A stretch of 64,000 nt of DNA from Streptomyces katrae. GTDB lineage: Bacteria > Actinomycetota > Actinomycetes > Streptomycetales > Streptomycetaceae. Where the stretch lies: positions 372,001 to 436,000 of the forward strand of contig NZ_JNZY01000002.1 in assembly GCF_000717655.1 (NCBI RefSeq), in the 5' to 3' direction. The notes below the pieces were generated by a model. It saw only the letters and a list, made by a program, of their open reading frames with translations. It ran no database searches and was not told the origin of the DNA. Made by a program: the position numbers and the translations under genes. Below are positions 49,573 through 58,369 of this stretch, piece by piece. How positions within the stretch are numbered: position 1 is the first letter of the stretch; each line of letters starts with the position of its first letter.

Positions 49573-50205
49573 TCAGATGCCCAGCTTTGCCACCGTCAGC
49601 TTGGCGATGGCCTCCGCAGGGCCGTCCAGTTCCACAGCGGCGGCGTCCTGGCGGCCGAAGCAGAAGAGGGTCAGTTCGCCCGGTTCGCCGGTGACCGTCA
49701 CCACCGGGGTGCCCTTGTGGGCGACTGCCGTCTGGCCGTTCGGGCGGCGCAGCACCAGGCCCACCGGGGAGCGGCGGCCCGTCAGCCGGGCCAGCTTCTC
49801 CAGGCGGGACCACAGGGCGTCCGAGAACACCGGGTCCAGCTGGCGCGGCGACCAGTCCGGCTGGGCGCGGCGCACGTCCTCCGCGTGGACGTAGAACTCC
49901 ACCGCGTTCGCCGCCTCGTCGATCTGCTTCAGCGCGTACACCGACATCTTCGGCGGGCCGGTCCGGATCAGCTGGATCAGTTCCTCGTACGGCTTGGCCG
50001 TGTACTCGGCCATCGCCTTGTCCAGCCGGTCCTTCAGGACGTTCAGCAGCAGGCCGCCCGCCGCGTCCGGGCGACGCTCCCGGACCACCACGTGCGCCGC
50101 CAGCTCCCTGGCCCGCCAGTCGTCGCACAGCGTCGGCGCCTCCGGCCCGGCCGCCTCCAACAGGTCCGCCAGGAGCAGGCGTTCACGCTTCGCATGGGTA
50201 GACAT
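49573..50205 (-). CDS. TIGR03085-like DinB/maleylpyruvate-isomerase-type protein
   Basis: This 210-residue protein is related to the actinobacterial TIGR03085 and mycothiol-dependent maleylpyruvate isomerase N-domain family. N-terminal features are [20 protein letters not shown] with [14 protein letters not shown] (including a His typical of the metal site), then [17 protein letters not shown]-terminal SCP-like part follows. The start at 50205 ([10 protein letters not shown]) is preferred over 50247. It runs opposite to the surrounding his genes and converges with hisF. Function unknown. Confidence 0.8.
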   Translation of the reverse strand: MSTHAKRERLLLADLLEAAGPEAPTLCDDWRARELAAHVVVRERRPDAAGGLLLNVLKDRLDKAMAEYTAKPYEELIQLIRTGPPKMSVYALKQIDEAANAVEFYVHAEDVRRAQPDWSPRQLDPVFSDALWSRLEKLARLTGRRSPVGLVLRRPNGQTAVAHKGTPVVTVTGEPGELTLFCFGRQDAAAVELDGPAEAIAKLTVAKLGI

Positions 50206-50298
50206 GGGGGCCAGCCTACGGCCGGAACCCGGCCCGTGCCCGCTCATCAGGCGGACGGCGATCCGTCACGACCGCCCGGGCGCGGCACAATGGCCCCC

Positions 50299-50652
50299 AT
50301 GAGTACGTCCTCCCTCGATCCCGCCATCGCCGCGCGGCTCAAGCGCTCCGCAGACGGCCTGCTCCCGGCCATCGCCCAGCAGTACGACACCGGTGAGGTG
50401 CTCATGCTCGGCTGGATGGACGACGAGGCCCTGCACCGCACCCTGACCACCGGCCGCTGCACGTACTGGTCCCGCAGCCGCCAGGAGTACTGGGTGAAGG
50501 GGGACACGTCCGGCCACTTCCAGCACGTGAAGTCCGTCGCCCTCGACTGCGACGCCGACACCCTCCTCGTCAAGGTCGACCAGGTCGGCGCCGCCTGCCA
50601 CACGGGCGCCCGCACGTGCTTCGACGCCGATGTCCTTCCGCTGGCCGAATAG
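50299..50652 (+). CDS. hisI: HisI, phosphoribosyl-AMP cyclohydrolase
   Basis: HisI opens the adenine ring of PR-AMP using zinc. The 117-residue protein is the cyclohydrolase domain only, with no fused HisE. It shows [31 protein letters not shown] and the zinc cluster region [13 protein letters not shown] and [12 protein letters not shown]. An ATG at 50290 is in frame, but CACAAT lies at 50286-50291, seven bases before the ATG at 50299, suggesting a leaderless transcript beginning there. trpE follows after 19 bases. Confidence 0.95.
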   Translation: MSTSSLDPAIAARLKRSADGLLPAIAQQYDTGEVLMLGWMDDEALHRTLTTGRCTYWSRSRQEYWVKGDTSGHFQHVKSVALDCDADTLLVKVDQVGAACHTGARTCFDADVLPLAE

Positions 50653-50671
50653 GTAGGTAGGGTCCCAAGCC

Positions 50672-52162
50672 ATGGATCTTGAGACGTTCCGCAAGCTCGC
50701 GGCGGACCGCCGCGTCATCCCCGTGAGCCGCAAGCTGCTGGCCGACGGCGACACCCCCGTCGGGCTCTACCGCAAGCTGGCCGCCGAACGCCCGGGCACC
50801 TTCCTCCTGGAGTCCGCCGAGAACGGCCGCTCCTGGTCCCGCTACTCCTTCGTCGGCGTCCGCAGCGACGCCACGCTCACCGTCCGCGACGGCCGGGCGC
50901 ACTGGATCGGCACCCCGCCCGTCGGCGTCCCCACCGACGGCGACCCGCTCGACGCCCTGCGCGCCACCGTCCAGACCCTGCACACGCCCCGCGACCTCGC
51001 GGGCGGGATGCCGCCCTTCACCGGCGGCATGGTCGGCTACCTCGGCTACGACATCGTGCGCCGCCTGGAGCGCATCGGCGAACACACCGCCGACGACCTC
51101 CGGCTGCCCGAGCTGACCATGCTGCTCACCTCCGACCTGGCGGTCATGGACCACTGGGACGGCACGGTCCAGCTCATCGCCAACGCCATCAACCACAACG
51201 ACCTCGACACCGGCGTGGACGAGGCGTACGCGGACGCGGTGGCCCGGCTCGACGCGATGGAGGCCGACCTCGCGCGGCCCGCCCCGTACACCCCCACGCC
51301 GCTGCCCGCCTCCGAACTGCCGGAGTTCTCCGCGCTGTGGGGCGGCGAGAAGTACCAGGACGCCGTCGAGGACATCAAGGAGCGCATCCGGGCCGGCGAG
51401 GCCTTCCAGGTGGTGCCCTCGCAGCGGTTCGAGACCCCCTGCGCCGCCTCCGCGCTGGACGTCTACCGGGTGCTGCGGGCCACCAACCCGTCCCCGTACA
51501 TGTACCTGTTCCGCTTCGAGAACGGCTTCGACGTCGTCGGGTCCAGCCCCGAGGCCCTGGTCAAGGTCGAGGACGGGCGGGCCATGGTCCACCCGATCGC
51601 CGGGACCCGCCACCGCGGGGCCACCCCGCAGGAGGACCACGAGCTCGCCGAGGAACTGCTGGCCGACCCCAAGGAGCGCGCCGAGCACCTGATGCTCGTC
51701 GACCTCGGCCGCAACGACCTGGGCCGGGTCTGTGAGCCGGGATCGGTCGAGGTCGTCGACTTCATGTCGATCGAGCGGTACTCGCACGTCATGCACATCG
51801 TCTCCACCGTCACCGGCCGCGTCGCCGAGGGCAGGACCGCCTTCGACGTGCTCACCGCCTGCTTCCCGGCCGGTACCCTCTCGGGCGCTCCCAAGCCGCG
51901 GGCCATGCAGATCATCGAGGAGCTCGAACCCTCCCGCCGCGGCCTGTACGGCGGATGCGTCGGCTACCTCGACTTCGCCGGGGACTCCGACACGGCCATC
52001 GCCATCCGCACCGCGCTGCTGCGCGACGGCACGGCGTACGTCCAGGCCGGCGCGGGAGTCGTCGCGGACTCGGTGCCCGAGCTGGAGGACAACGAGTGCC
52101 GCAACAAGGCGGCCGCCGTCCTGCGCGCGGTGGGAGCGGCGAACCGGCTGAACGGCTCGTGA
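50672..52162 (+). CDS. trpE: TrpE, anthranilate synthase component I
   Basis: TrpE converts chorismate to anthranilate with a TrpG partner. Of 496 residues, LLES (45-48) is the tryptophan feedback-site motif. The chorismate-binding domain begins near residue 230 ([19 protein letters not shown]) and has [38 protein letters not shown] and [12 protein letters not shown]. No TrpG domain is fused and no trpG lies nearby. It follows hisI closely, and a TAGGGT (50658-50663) lies eight bases upstream of the start. I saw no leader peptide rich in Trp codons. Confidence 0.96.
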   Translation: MDLETFRKLAADRRVIPVSRKLLADGDTPVGLYRKLAAERPGTFLLESAENGRSWSRYSFVGVRSDATLTVRDGRAHWIGTPPVGVPTDGDPLDALRATVQTLHTPRDLAGGMPPFTGGMVGYLGYDIVRRLERIGEHTADDLRLPELTMLLTSDLAVMDHWDGTVQLIANAINHNDLDTGVDEAYADAVARLDAMEADLARPAPYTPTPLPASELPEFSALWGGEKYQDAVEDIKERIRAGEAFQVVPSQRFETPCAASALDVYRVLRATNPSPYMYLFRFENGFDVVGSSPEALVKVEDGRAMVHPIAGTRHRGATPQEDHELAEELLADPKERAEHLMLVDLGRNDLGRVCEPGSVEVVDFMSIERYSHVMHIVSTVTGRVAEGRTAFDVLTACFPAGTLSGAPKPRAMQIIEELEPSRRGLYGGCVGYLDFAGDSDTAIAIRTALLRDGTAYVQAGAGVVADSVPELEDNECRNKAAAVLRAVGAANRLNGS

Positions 52163-52185
52163 CGGCGTAGGGGATAGTGGGGTGC

Positions 52186-52833
52186 GTGAGTGCCGTACCC
52201 CCACCCCGAAACGACACCGACGCCCCCACCGGAGCAGACGCCCCGGACGGTCGCGGCGGCCGCCGCAGCGTGGCCGTCGCCCTGCTGCTCGGCGCGCTCG
52301 GTGCCACCGTCGTCCTGCTCGCCTCCGGCCGCGTCTGGGCCCGGGGCACCGCTGCCGTGGGGGGCGGCTCGCTGCCGCTGACCGCGGACGGGCGGGCCGT
52401 GACCGGGCTCCCGGCGGCCCTGGCCATCGTGGGCCTCGCGGCCCTGGTGGCCGTGTTCGCCGTACGGGGCAGGAGCCGGCTGCTGGTCTCCGGGCTCCTG
52501 GCGCTGAGCGGCCTGGGCGCGGCCCTCTCCGCGGTGCTGGCCGCCGACGACCGGCAGGCGCTGGACGCGCAGGCGGCCCGTACGACCGCGGACACCGCGG
52601 CGCAGGTGGGAGCGCTGTCGCACACGGCCTGGCCGTACATCACGGCCGCCGGTGCGGCCCTGATCCTGGTCGCCGGACTGCTGGCCCTGCGCTTCGGCCG
52701 CAGCTGGCCGGCGATGGGCGGCCGCTACGAGCGGGACGGCAGTCCCCGGGCCCGCAAGGCGGCGGCGGTGGACCCCGACCGGCCCGAGGACCTGTGGAAG
52801 GCCCTGGACCGCGGCGAGGACCCGACCCGCTGA
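52186..52833 (+). CDS. Trp-biosynthesis-associated membrane protein (TIGR02234-like)
   Basis: This 215-residue integral membrane protein has four hydrophobic segments: about residues 27-47, 77-95, 100-120 and 145-165. A charged C-terminal tail ends WKALDRGEDPTR. It matches the TIGR02234 pattern, conserved in actinobacteria next to trp genes, with unknown role. The GTG at 52186 lies seven bases after GATAGT (52173-52178), so a leaderless start is possible; a GTG at 52177 is in frame. It follows trpE and precedes two other small membrane proteins. Confidence 0.82.
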   Translation: MSAVPPPRNDTDAPTGADAPDGRGGRRSVAVALLLGALGATVVLLASGRVWARGTAAVGGGSLPLTADGRAVTGLPAALAIVGLAALVAVFAVRGRSRLLVSGLLALSGLGAALSAVLAADDRQALDAQAARTTADTAAQVGALSHTAWPYITAAGAALILVAGLLALRFGRSWPAMGGRYERDGSPRARKAAAVDPDRPEDLWKALDRGEDPTR

Positions 52834-52917
52834 CCGTGCACCGCACCCCGTGCGGGACAATGGGCACCGAGCATTCGACAACACAGCACGTGCGACAGAG
52901 CAAACGAGGAGCAACTC

Positions 52918-53169
52918 ATGGCGGGCACTAACCACGGACACACCCCGGCCGCCTGGACCGGTGTCATCATCGCCTTCATCGGTTTCTGCATCTCCGGCGC
53001 GTTCATGGTCATCGCGAACCCGCTCGGGTTCTGGGCCGGTCTCGTCGTCGTCGCGCTCGGCGGTGTGGTGGGCCTGGCGATGAAGGCCGCGGGCATGGGC
53101 GCGCCGAAGGCCGCCCACGACGACCTGGCCGTGGTCATCGCCGCGAACAGGGCCGCCGCCAAGGTCTGA
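52918..53169 (+). CDS. HGxxPAAW-family small membrane protein
   Basis: This 83-residue protein begins MAGTNHGHTPAAWTGV, giving the exact HGxxPAAW pattern for which the actinobacterial family is named. Two membrane helices follow (about residues 14-34 and 39-60) with a basic C-terminus. A clear GAGGAGCAACTC ribosome site precedes the ATG. The family is widespread in Streptomyces near trp genes; its function is unknown. A strong hairpin at 53207-53240 ends the transcript. Confidence 0.85.
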   Translation: MAGTNHGHTPAAWTGVIIAFIGFCISGAFMVIANPLGFWAGLVVVALGGVVGLAMKAAGMGAPKAAHDDLAVVIAANRAAAKV

Positions 53170-53206
53170 GTACCGCCGAGGTCCGAGCAGGACCGGTCGA
53201 TACCTT

Positions 53207-53240
53207 CGAAAGGCGCGGCCCCGTCGGGCTGCGCCTTTCG
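53207..53240 (+). terminator. Terminator after the HGxxPAAW gene
   Basis: Outer arms CGAAAGGCGC (53207-53216) and GCGCCTTTCG (53231-53240) pair perfectly, and inner bases extend the stem to about 15 pairs with one G-U. It directly abuts the next start at 53243, so the downstream gene is probably transcribed from read-through or a promoter inside this region. Confidence 0.8.
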
Positions 53241-53242
53241 TC

Positions 53243-53725
53243 ATGAGCGGAGAGAATCAGCGCGTGGACGCCTCTCACAGCCCCGTCGCCGTGCCCGGGC
53301 ACCGGCCCGCGCCCGCGCCGCCGCAGAGCCGGGCACGGCGGCTGGCCGTGCCGGCGCTCACGCTGGCCTCGGCGGCCCTGGCCTTTGCGTACGTGGGGGC
53401 CGTGGATCCCAATGAACCCGGCCATTATCCGGTCTGCCCGCTCTTTCGGCTGACCGGAATTCTGTGCCCCGGATGCGGCGGGCTGCGCAGTGCGCACGCG
53501 TTCGCGCACGGTGATCTGATCACTGCTTCCGGGGCGAATGCCCTGGCCGTCATGGGCTACTTCGTCTTCGCCGGCTTCATGGCCCTGTGGCTGGTTCGCG
53601 CCTGGCGCGGCGGCCCGGCCCCGCGCTTCGCCCTGCGGCGGCCGTACTGGTGGGCCATCGGGGTGCTCGCGCTCGTTTTCGTGGTGGTCCGAAACCTGCC
53701 GTTCGGATCCGCCCTGGCCCCCTGA
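53243..53725 (+). CDS. DUF2752 family membrane protein
   Basis: This 160-residue protein has a polar Pro/Ala-rich N-terminus, then three hydrophobic segments near residues 35-55, 92-115 and 130-150. The hallmark DUF2752 motif is LCPGCGGLRSAHAFAHGD, with preceding CPLFRLTG; the Cys pair may bind metal or haem or form a disulfide. Its ATG is just after a terminator stem. Function unknown; its position between the trp membrane genes and trpC is conserved in Streptomyces as far as I recall. Confidence 0.85.
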   Translation: MSGENQRVDASHSPVAVPGHRPAPAPPQSRARRLAVPALTLASAALAFAYVGAVDPNEPGHYPVCPLFRLTGILCPGCGGLRSAHAFAHGDLITASGANALAVMGYFVFAGFMALWLVRAWRGGPAPRFALRRPYWWAIGVLALVFVVVRNLPFGSALAP

Positions 53726-53844
53726 GGCCCGTACCAGGCCTGCCCGGGCCCGTATGAATCCCGGATTCCGAATGTCCAGTGACTGGGACGCCGTCAACCG
53801 CGTGCGGAGCGCAACGCCTCCTGCGGATACCATTTGATTGCTGA

Positions 53845-53870
53845 CCTTGCAGTTGTACGTGTCTGCAAGG
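53845..53870 (+). promoter_or_regulatory. Inverted repeat before trpC
   Basis: Arms CCTTGCAG (53845-53852) and CTGCAAGG (53863-53870) with a 10-base spacer lie 37 bases upstream of the trpC start in a 182-base spacer. A TTGATT (53834-53839) just upstream could be a -35. The element may be an operator or leader hairpin for trpCMBA. No Trp-rich leader peptide was found. Confidence 0.45.
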
Positions 53871-53907
53871 CGGCCGACCGTCATCGACCCGGAAGGGGGC
53901 CGCTCGC

Positions 53908-54717
53908 GTGAGTGTGCTCGACGAGATCATCGAAGGGGTCCGCGAAGACCTTGCCGAACGGCAGGCCCGCGTGAGCCTCGACGAGCTCAAGGAGCGTGCC
54001 GCCAAGGCGCCCCAGGCCAAGGACGGCGTCGCGGCCCTGCGCGGCGACGGCGTCAAGGTGATCTGCGAGGTCAAGCGCTCCAGCCCCTCCAAGGGCGCGC
54101 TGGCCGCGATCGCGGATCCCGCCGGACTCGCCGCCGACTACGAGGCGGGCGGTGCGGCGGTCATCTCCGTCCTCACCGAGCAGCGCCGTTTCGGCGGCTC
54201 GCTGGCCGACCTGGAGGCCGTCCGCGCGCGCGTGGACATCCCGATCCTGCGCAAGGACTTCATCGTCACGGCGTACCAGCTGTGGGAGGCCCGCGCCTAC
54301 GGCGCCGACCTCGCGCTGCTGATCGTCGCGGCCCTGGAGCAGGAGGCCCTCGTCTCCCTCATCGAGCGGGCCGAGTCCATCGGGCTCACCCCGCTCGTCG
54401 AGGTCCACGACGAGGACGAGGTCGAGCGCGCGGTTGCGGCCGGTGCCAAGATCATCGGCGTCAACGCCCGCAACCTCAAGGACCTCAAGGTCGACCGCTC
54501 CACCTTCGAGCGCGTCGTCGGCGAGATCCCGGCCCACATCGTCAAGGTTGCCGAGTCCGGCATCCGCGGGCCGCACGACCTGATCGCCTACGCCAACGAG
54601 GGCGCCGACGCCGTCCTCGTCGGGGAGTCCCTGGTCACCGGACGCGACCCGAAGTCGGCCGTGGCCGACCTCGTCGCCGCCGGGGCCCACCCCGCCCTGC
54701 GCCACGGACGGAGCTGA
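53908..54717 (+). CDS. trpC: TrpC, indole-3-glycerol-phosphate synthase
   Basis: TrpC closes the indole ring, converting CdRP to IGP. The 269-residue monofunctional barrel carries [11 protein letters not shown] (catalytic Lys), [37 protein letters not shown], and the phosphate site VAESGIRG and [11 protein letters not shown]. The preceding TrpF step is supplied by PriA upstream. The GTG start at 53908 follows GGAAGGGG. trpM begins eight bases after the stop. Confidence 0.96.
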   Translation: MSVLDEIIEGVREDLAERQARVSLDELKERAAKAPQAKDGVAALRGDGVKVICEVKRSSPSKGALAAIADPAGLAADYEAGGAAVISVLTEQRRFGGSLADLEAVRARVDIPILRKDFIVTAYQLWEARAYGADLALLIVAALEQEALVSLIERAESIGLTPLVEVHDEDEVERAVAAGAKIIGVNARNLKDLKVDRSTFERVVGEIPAHIVKVAESGIRGPHDLIAYANEGADAVLVGESLVTGRDPKSAVADLVAAGAHPALRHGRS

Positions 54718-54725
54718 CCCGTCCC

Positions 54726-54935
54726 ATGGCCCCCGACCGCCCCTCCGTCCGCACCCGGCCCGGCTCAGGCCCGGCCGGTGTGCCGACGGCGCACGCGCCC
54801 CTGGCGCGCGGCTGCCGCCCCCGCGGCTGCCGTGCCCCGGCCCGGCGGGTGCACGGGCGGCGGGTCAGGTACGTGATCGGCTCCGAGCCCGGTCAGGTCA
54901 ACGGCATGCGATGGCGCACCACAGGCGCGCTGTAA
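54726..54935 (+). CDS. trpM: TrpM, tryptophan biosynthesis modulator
   Basis: This 69-residue, strongly basic protein lies between trpC and trpB. It has a Pro/Arg-rich N-terminus, then the conserved core ARGCRPRGCRAPARRV with two Cys and RYVIGSEPGQVNGMRW. This matches the small TrpM (formerly TrpX) of S. coelicolor, reported to modulate tryptophan synthesis and development. The ATG at 54726 lies eight bases after trpC; the longer in-frame extension upstream is antisense-phase sequence through trpC. Mechanism is unsettled. Confidence 0.85.
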   Translation: MAPDRPSVRTRPGSGPAGVPTAHAPLARGCRPRGCRAPARRVHGRRVRYVIGSEPGQVNGMRWRTTGAL

Positions 54936-54952
54936 CGAGGGCCGTCCCGGTC

Positions 54953-54994
54953 CGGTACGCCTGACGTCGTCGCACGACGGCGCCCTGCGTACCG
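54953..54994 (+). promoter_or_regulatory. Nested hairpin between trpM and trpB
   Basis: An outer stem CGGTACGC (54953-54960) with GCGTACCG (54987-54994) encloses an inner hairpin CGTCGT (54965-54970) and ACGACG (54974-54979). It starts 18 bases after the trpM stop in a 219-base spacer. It may be a processing, attenuation or leader structure that sets trpB relative to trpCM. Confidence 0.5.
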
Positions 54995-55154
54995 CCCCGC
55001 GCGGTCTCGTTCACGGCCCGTCGCCCCGAGCCGCCGGCTCCGGGCGCGGACGCCGGGTCCGTAGGCATCCCCACCCCGCCGCGGGGTGCGCGTGCGGCGG
55101 GCCCGCAGCGCAATACGGTGCATCCATCCCATCGCACCCGTAGGAGTACTGGGC

Positions 55155-56408
55155 ATGTCCAGCAGCTCGTTCTTCATTCCGGACCCGGAGGGTCACGTCC
55201 CCAACGCCGAGGGCTACTTCGGTGACTTCGGCGGCAAGTTCATCCCGGAGGCGCTCGTCGCCGCCGTGGACGAGGTCGCCGTCGAGTACGAGAAGGCCAA
55301 GGGGGACCCGGCCTTCGCGGCCGAGCTCAACGACCTCATGGTCAACTACACCGGCCGGCCCAGCGCCCTCACCGAGGTGCCGCGGTTCGCCGAGCACGCC
55401 GGCGGCGCGCGGATCTTCCTCAAGCGCGAGGACCTCAACCACACCGGCTCGCACAAGATCAACAACGTGCTGGGCCAGGCGCTGCTCACCAAGCGCATGG
55501 GCAAGACCCGCGTCATCGCCGAGACCGGAGCCGGCCAGCACGGCGTGGCCACCGCCACCGCCTGCGCGCTCTTCGGCCTCGAGTGCACCATCTACATGGG
55601 CGAGATCGACACCCAGCGCCAGGCCCTGAACGTGGCCCGGATGCGGATGCTGGGCGCCGAGGTCATCGCGGTGAAGTCCGGCTCCCGGACGCTCAAGGAC
55701 GCCATCAACGAGGCGTTCCGCGACTGGGTCGCCAATGTGGACCGCACCCACTACCTCTTCGGCACCGTCGCCGGCCCGCACCCCTTCCCGGCCATGGTCC
55801 GCGACTTCCACCGGGTCATCGGTGTCGAGGCCCGCCGCCAGATCCTGGAGCGCGCCGGCCGGCTGCCCGACGCCGTCGCGGCCTGCGTCGGCGGCGGCTC
55901 CAACGCCATCGGCCTCTTCCACGCCTTCATCCCGGACGCCGGCGTCCGTCTGGTCGGCTTCGAGCCCGCCGGGCACGGCGTCGAGACCGGCGAGCACGCG
56001 GCCACGCTGACCGCGGGCGAGCCCGGGATCCTGCACGGCTCCCGCTCGTACGTCCTCCAGGACGAGGAGGGCCAGATCACCGAGCCGTACTCGATCTCGG
56101 CCGGTCTGGACTACCCGGGCATCGGCCCGGAGCACTCCTTCCTCAAGGACTCGGGCCGCGGCGAGTACCGCGCGGTCACCGACGACGCCGCGATGCAGGC
56201 GCTGCGCCTGCTCTCCCGCACCGAGGGCATCATCCCGGCGATCGAGTCGGCGCACGCCCTCGCCGGCGCCCTCGACCTGGGCAAGGAGCTGGGCAAGGAC
56301 GGGCTGATCGTGGTCAACCTGTCCGGCCGCGGCGACAAGGACATGGACACGGCGGCGCGCTACTTCGACCTCTACGACACCGACGCCTCCGAGGGGGAGA
56401 CCAAGTGA
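55155..56408 (+). CDS. trpB: TrpB, tryptophan synthase beta subunit
   Basis: TrpB joins indole with serine using PLP. The 417-residue protein has the PLP lysine Lys101 in [34 protein letters not shown] (phosphate loop) and [16 protein letters not shown]. The ATG at 55155 follows TAGGAGTAC; an in-frame start at 55086 would add a basic extension without support. trpA overlaps as GTGA. Confidence 0.97.
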   Translation: MSSSSFFIPDPEGHVPNAEGYFGDFGGKFIPEALVAAVDEVAVEYEKAKGDPAFAAELNDLMVNYTGRPSALTEVPRFAEHAGGARIFLKREDLNHTGSHKINNVLGQALLTKRMGKTRVIAETGAGQHGVATATACALFGLECTIYMGEIDTQRQALNVARMRMLGAEVIAVKSGSRTLKDAINEAFRDWVANVDRTHYLFGTVAGPHPFPAMVRDFHRVIGVEARRQILERAGRLPDAVAACVGGGSNAIGLFHAFIPDAGVRLVGFEPAGHGVETGEHAATLTAGEPGILHGSRSYVLQDEEGQITEPYSISAGLDYPGIGPEHSFLKDSGRGEYRAVTDDAAMQALRLLSRTEGIIPAIESAHALAGALDLGKELGKDGLIVVNLSGRGDKDMDTAARYFDLYDTDASEGETK

Positions 56409-57217
56409 GCGGCAACATCGAACTCCTCTCGGCCACCCTCGCGAAGGCGAAGTCCGAGGACCGCGCGGCCCTCGTCGCCTACCTCCCCGCCGGATTCCCG
56501 ACCGTCGACGGCGGCATCGAGGCCGTCAAGGCCGTCATCGCGGGCGGCGCGGACGTGGTCGAGGTCGGCCTCCCGCACAGCGACCCGGTCCTGGACGGCG
56601 CGATCATCCAGACCGCCGACGACATCGCCCTGCGCGGCGGCGTCAAGATCGCCGACGTGCTGCGCACCGTGCGCGAGGCGCACGCGGCGACCGGGGCCCC
56701 GGTGCTGGTGATGACGTACTGGAACCCGATCGACCGCTACGGCGTCGAGCGGTTCGCCACCGAGCTGGCCGCGGCGGGCGGCGCTGGCTGCATCCTGCCC
56801 GACCTGCCGGTCCAGGAGTCCGCGCTGTGGCGTGAGCACGCCGACAAGCACGGTCTGGCGACCGTCTTCGTCGTCGCTCCGAGCAGCAAGGACGAGCGCC
56901 TGGCGACCATCACGGCCGCCGGTTCCGGCTTCGTCTACGCCGCCTCGCTGATGGGCGTCACCGGCACCCGCGAGTCGGTCGGCCACGAGGCCCAGGAACT
57001 GGTCCGCCGTACGCGCGCGACCACTGAGCTGCCCGTGTGCGTGGGCCTCGGCGTCTCCAACGCCGTGCAGGCGAAGGAGGTCGCGGGCTTCGCCGACGGG
57101 GTGATCGTCGGCTCGGCGTTCGTCAAGCTGCTGCTGGACGCGCCGGACCTGCCGGCCGGGCTGGCCGCCGTACGGGCGCTGGCGGGCGAACTCGCGGAAG
57201 GCGTACGCAGGAGCTGA
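56405..57217 (+). CDS. trpA: TrpA, tryptophan synthase alpha subunit
   Basis: TrpA cleaves IGP to indole and glyceraldehyde-3-phosphate and channels indole to TrpB. In the 270-residue barrel the catalytic Glu53 ([11 protein letters not shown]) and Asp64 are present, with [44 protein letters not shown] and the [10 protein letters not shown] phosphate loop. The GTG at 56405 overlaps the trpB stop (GTGA). A strong terminator follows at 57281. Confidence 0.97.
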   Translation: MSGNIELLSATLAKAKSEDRAALVAYLPAGFPTVDGGIEAVKAVIAGGADVVEVGLPHSDPVLDGAIIQTADDIALRGGVKIADVLRTVREAHAATGAPVLVMTYWNPIDRYGVERFATELAAAGGAGCILPDLPVQESALWREHADKHGLATVFVVAPSSKDERLATITAAGSGFVYAASLMGVTGTRESVGHEAQELVRRTRATTELPVCVGLGVSNAVQAKEVAGFADGVIVGSAFVKLLLDAPDLPAGLAAVRALAGELAEGVRRS

Positions 57218-57280
57218 CGCGTTCGATTCACGGCGCGAACCCTTGATCGGGTTCTGTAGTCCGATCGGGTGGAAGTGGGA

Positions 57281-57308
57281 GCGGGGAGGCACGCGAGTGC
57301 CTCCCCGC
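57281..57308 (+). terminator. Terminator after trpA
   Basis: Arms GCGGGGAGGCAC (57281-57292) and GTGCCTCCCCGC (57297-57308) pair perfectly around GCGA and are followed by TTCGTTT. It lies 64 bases after trpA and 15 bases before the DsbA-like start, so that gene probably needs its own promoter or anti-termination. Confidence 0.9.
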
Positions 57309-57323
57309 TTCGTTTGGCCGAAC

Positions 57324-58292
57324 GTGAGCGAGAAGAACGACGGTGCGAACCGCGAAGCGAAACGATCGGCCCGCGAGCGGCTCCAGGCGGAGCGTGAGCG
57401 CGAGAAGAAGAGGGAAAAGCGGCGGCGAACCCTCATCGTGGCGTCGGCCGTGGTGGGCGTCCTCGGCCTGGCGGCCGTCGTCGGCCTGATCGCGGCCAAC
57501 ACCGACAGCGGCGAGTCCGCCGGCGGAGGTCCGGTGACCGCCCCCTCCGGGGCCACCGGGAAGGACGCGCTCGCCATCCAGACGGGCAAGCCCGAGGCCA
57601 AGTCCACGCTGACGGTGTGGGAGGACTTCCGCTGCCCGGCGTGCAAGTCCTTCGAGACCAACTACCGGGACACGATCCACGACCTGGAGGCCAAGGGGCT
57701 GCTCAAGGTCGACTACCACATCGTCACCCTGATCGACGGGAACATGGGCGGCAGCGGCTCGCTGAAGGGCGCGAACGCCGCGGCCTGCGCGCAGGACGCC
57801 GGGAAGTTCGCGGCCTACCACGACGTCCTGTTCGAGAACCAGCCGCAGGAGGTCGACGACGCCTACGGGAACAACGCCAAGCTGCTGGAGCTGGCCGGCA
57901 AGGTCGACGGGCTGGACACCCCCGAGTTCCGCAAGTGCGTCGAGGACGGGACGCACAACAGCTGGGTGAACAAGTCCTTCGAGGCCTTCCGCGCCGGGAA
58001 GTTCAAGGGCACCCCGACCGTGCTGCTGAACGGCAAGGACCTCTTCGCCGACCAGGCCAACCCGATCACCCCGCAGAAGCTCAAGGAGCAGGTGGAGGCC
58101 GCCGCGAAGGGCGCCGGCGGCGCGAGCCCCTCGCCGTCCGCCTCGCCGAGCCCCTCGGGGAAGGGGGCGAAGGGTGCGGCGTCCGCGTCGCCGTCGGCCT
58201 CCTCGTCGGCTGCGGCCAAGTCCTCGTCCACCTCGGCGGGGTCGCGGGCCGGCTCGGCCGGGGTCGCGAAGGGGGCCGCGGACACCCCCTGA
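57324..58292 (+). CDS. Membrane-anchored DsbA-like thioredoxin-fold protein
   Basis: The 322-residue protein has a charged Glu/Arg/Lys N-terminus (about 1-35), one signal anchor (about 36-57, LIVASAVVGVLGLAAVVGLI), a DsbA/Thioredoxin_4 domain and a Ser/Ala/Pro-rich tail. The active site is CPAC in WEDFRCPACKSFE; KGTPTVLLNG carries the cis-Pro. Helical insertion Cys residues are in ANAAACAQD and FRKCVEDG. The GTG start at 57324 follows the trp terminator. It pairs with the copy at 29517-30311 and lies just before lgt. Confidence 0.88.
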   Translation: MSEKNDGANREAKRSARERLQAEREREKKREKRRRTLIVASAVVGVLGLAAVVGLIAANTDSGESAGGGPVTAPSGATGKDALAIQTGKPEAKSTLTVWEDFRCPACKSFETNYRDTIHDLEAKGLLKVDYHIVTLIDGNMGGSGSLKGANAAACAQDAGKFAAYHDVLFENQPQEVDDAYGNNAKLLELAGKVDGLDTPEFRKCVEDGTHNSWVNKSFEAFRAGKFKGTPTVLLNGKDLFADQANPITPQKLKEQVEAAAKGAGGASPSPSASPSPSGKGAKGAASASPSASSSAAAKSSSTSAGSRAGSAGVAKGAADTP

Positions 58293-58369
58293 GTCCCGTC
58301 TCGATTTGGCGCCAGGTTGCCGGGCGGGTTGCGGTCCGCACCGCCCGGCAGGGTAGCGTCGGCACTGCC

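Noticed and set aside
53772..53837. A 21-codon reading frame before trpC as a Trp leader peptide
   Set aside because: It has only one Trp codon and no usable ribosome site, so it does not look like an attenuator peptide.
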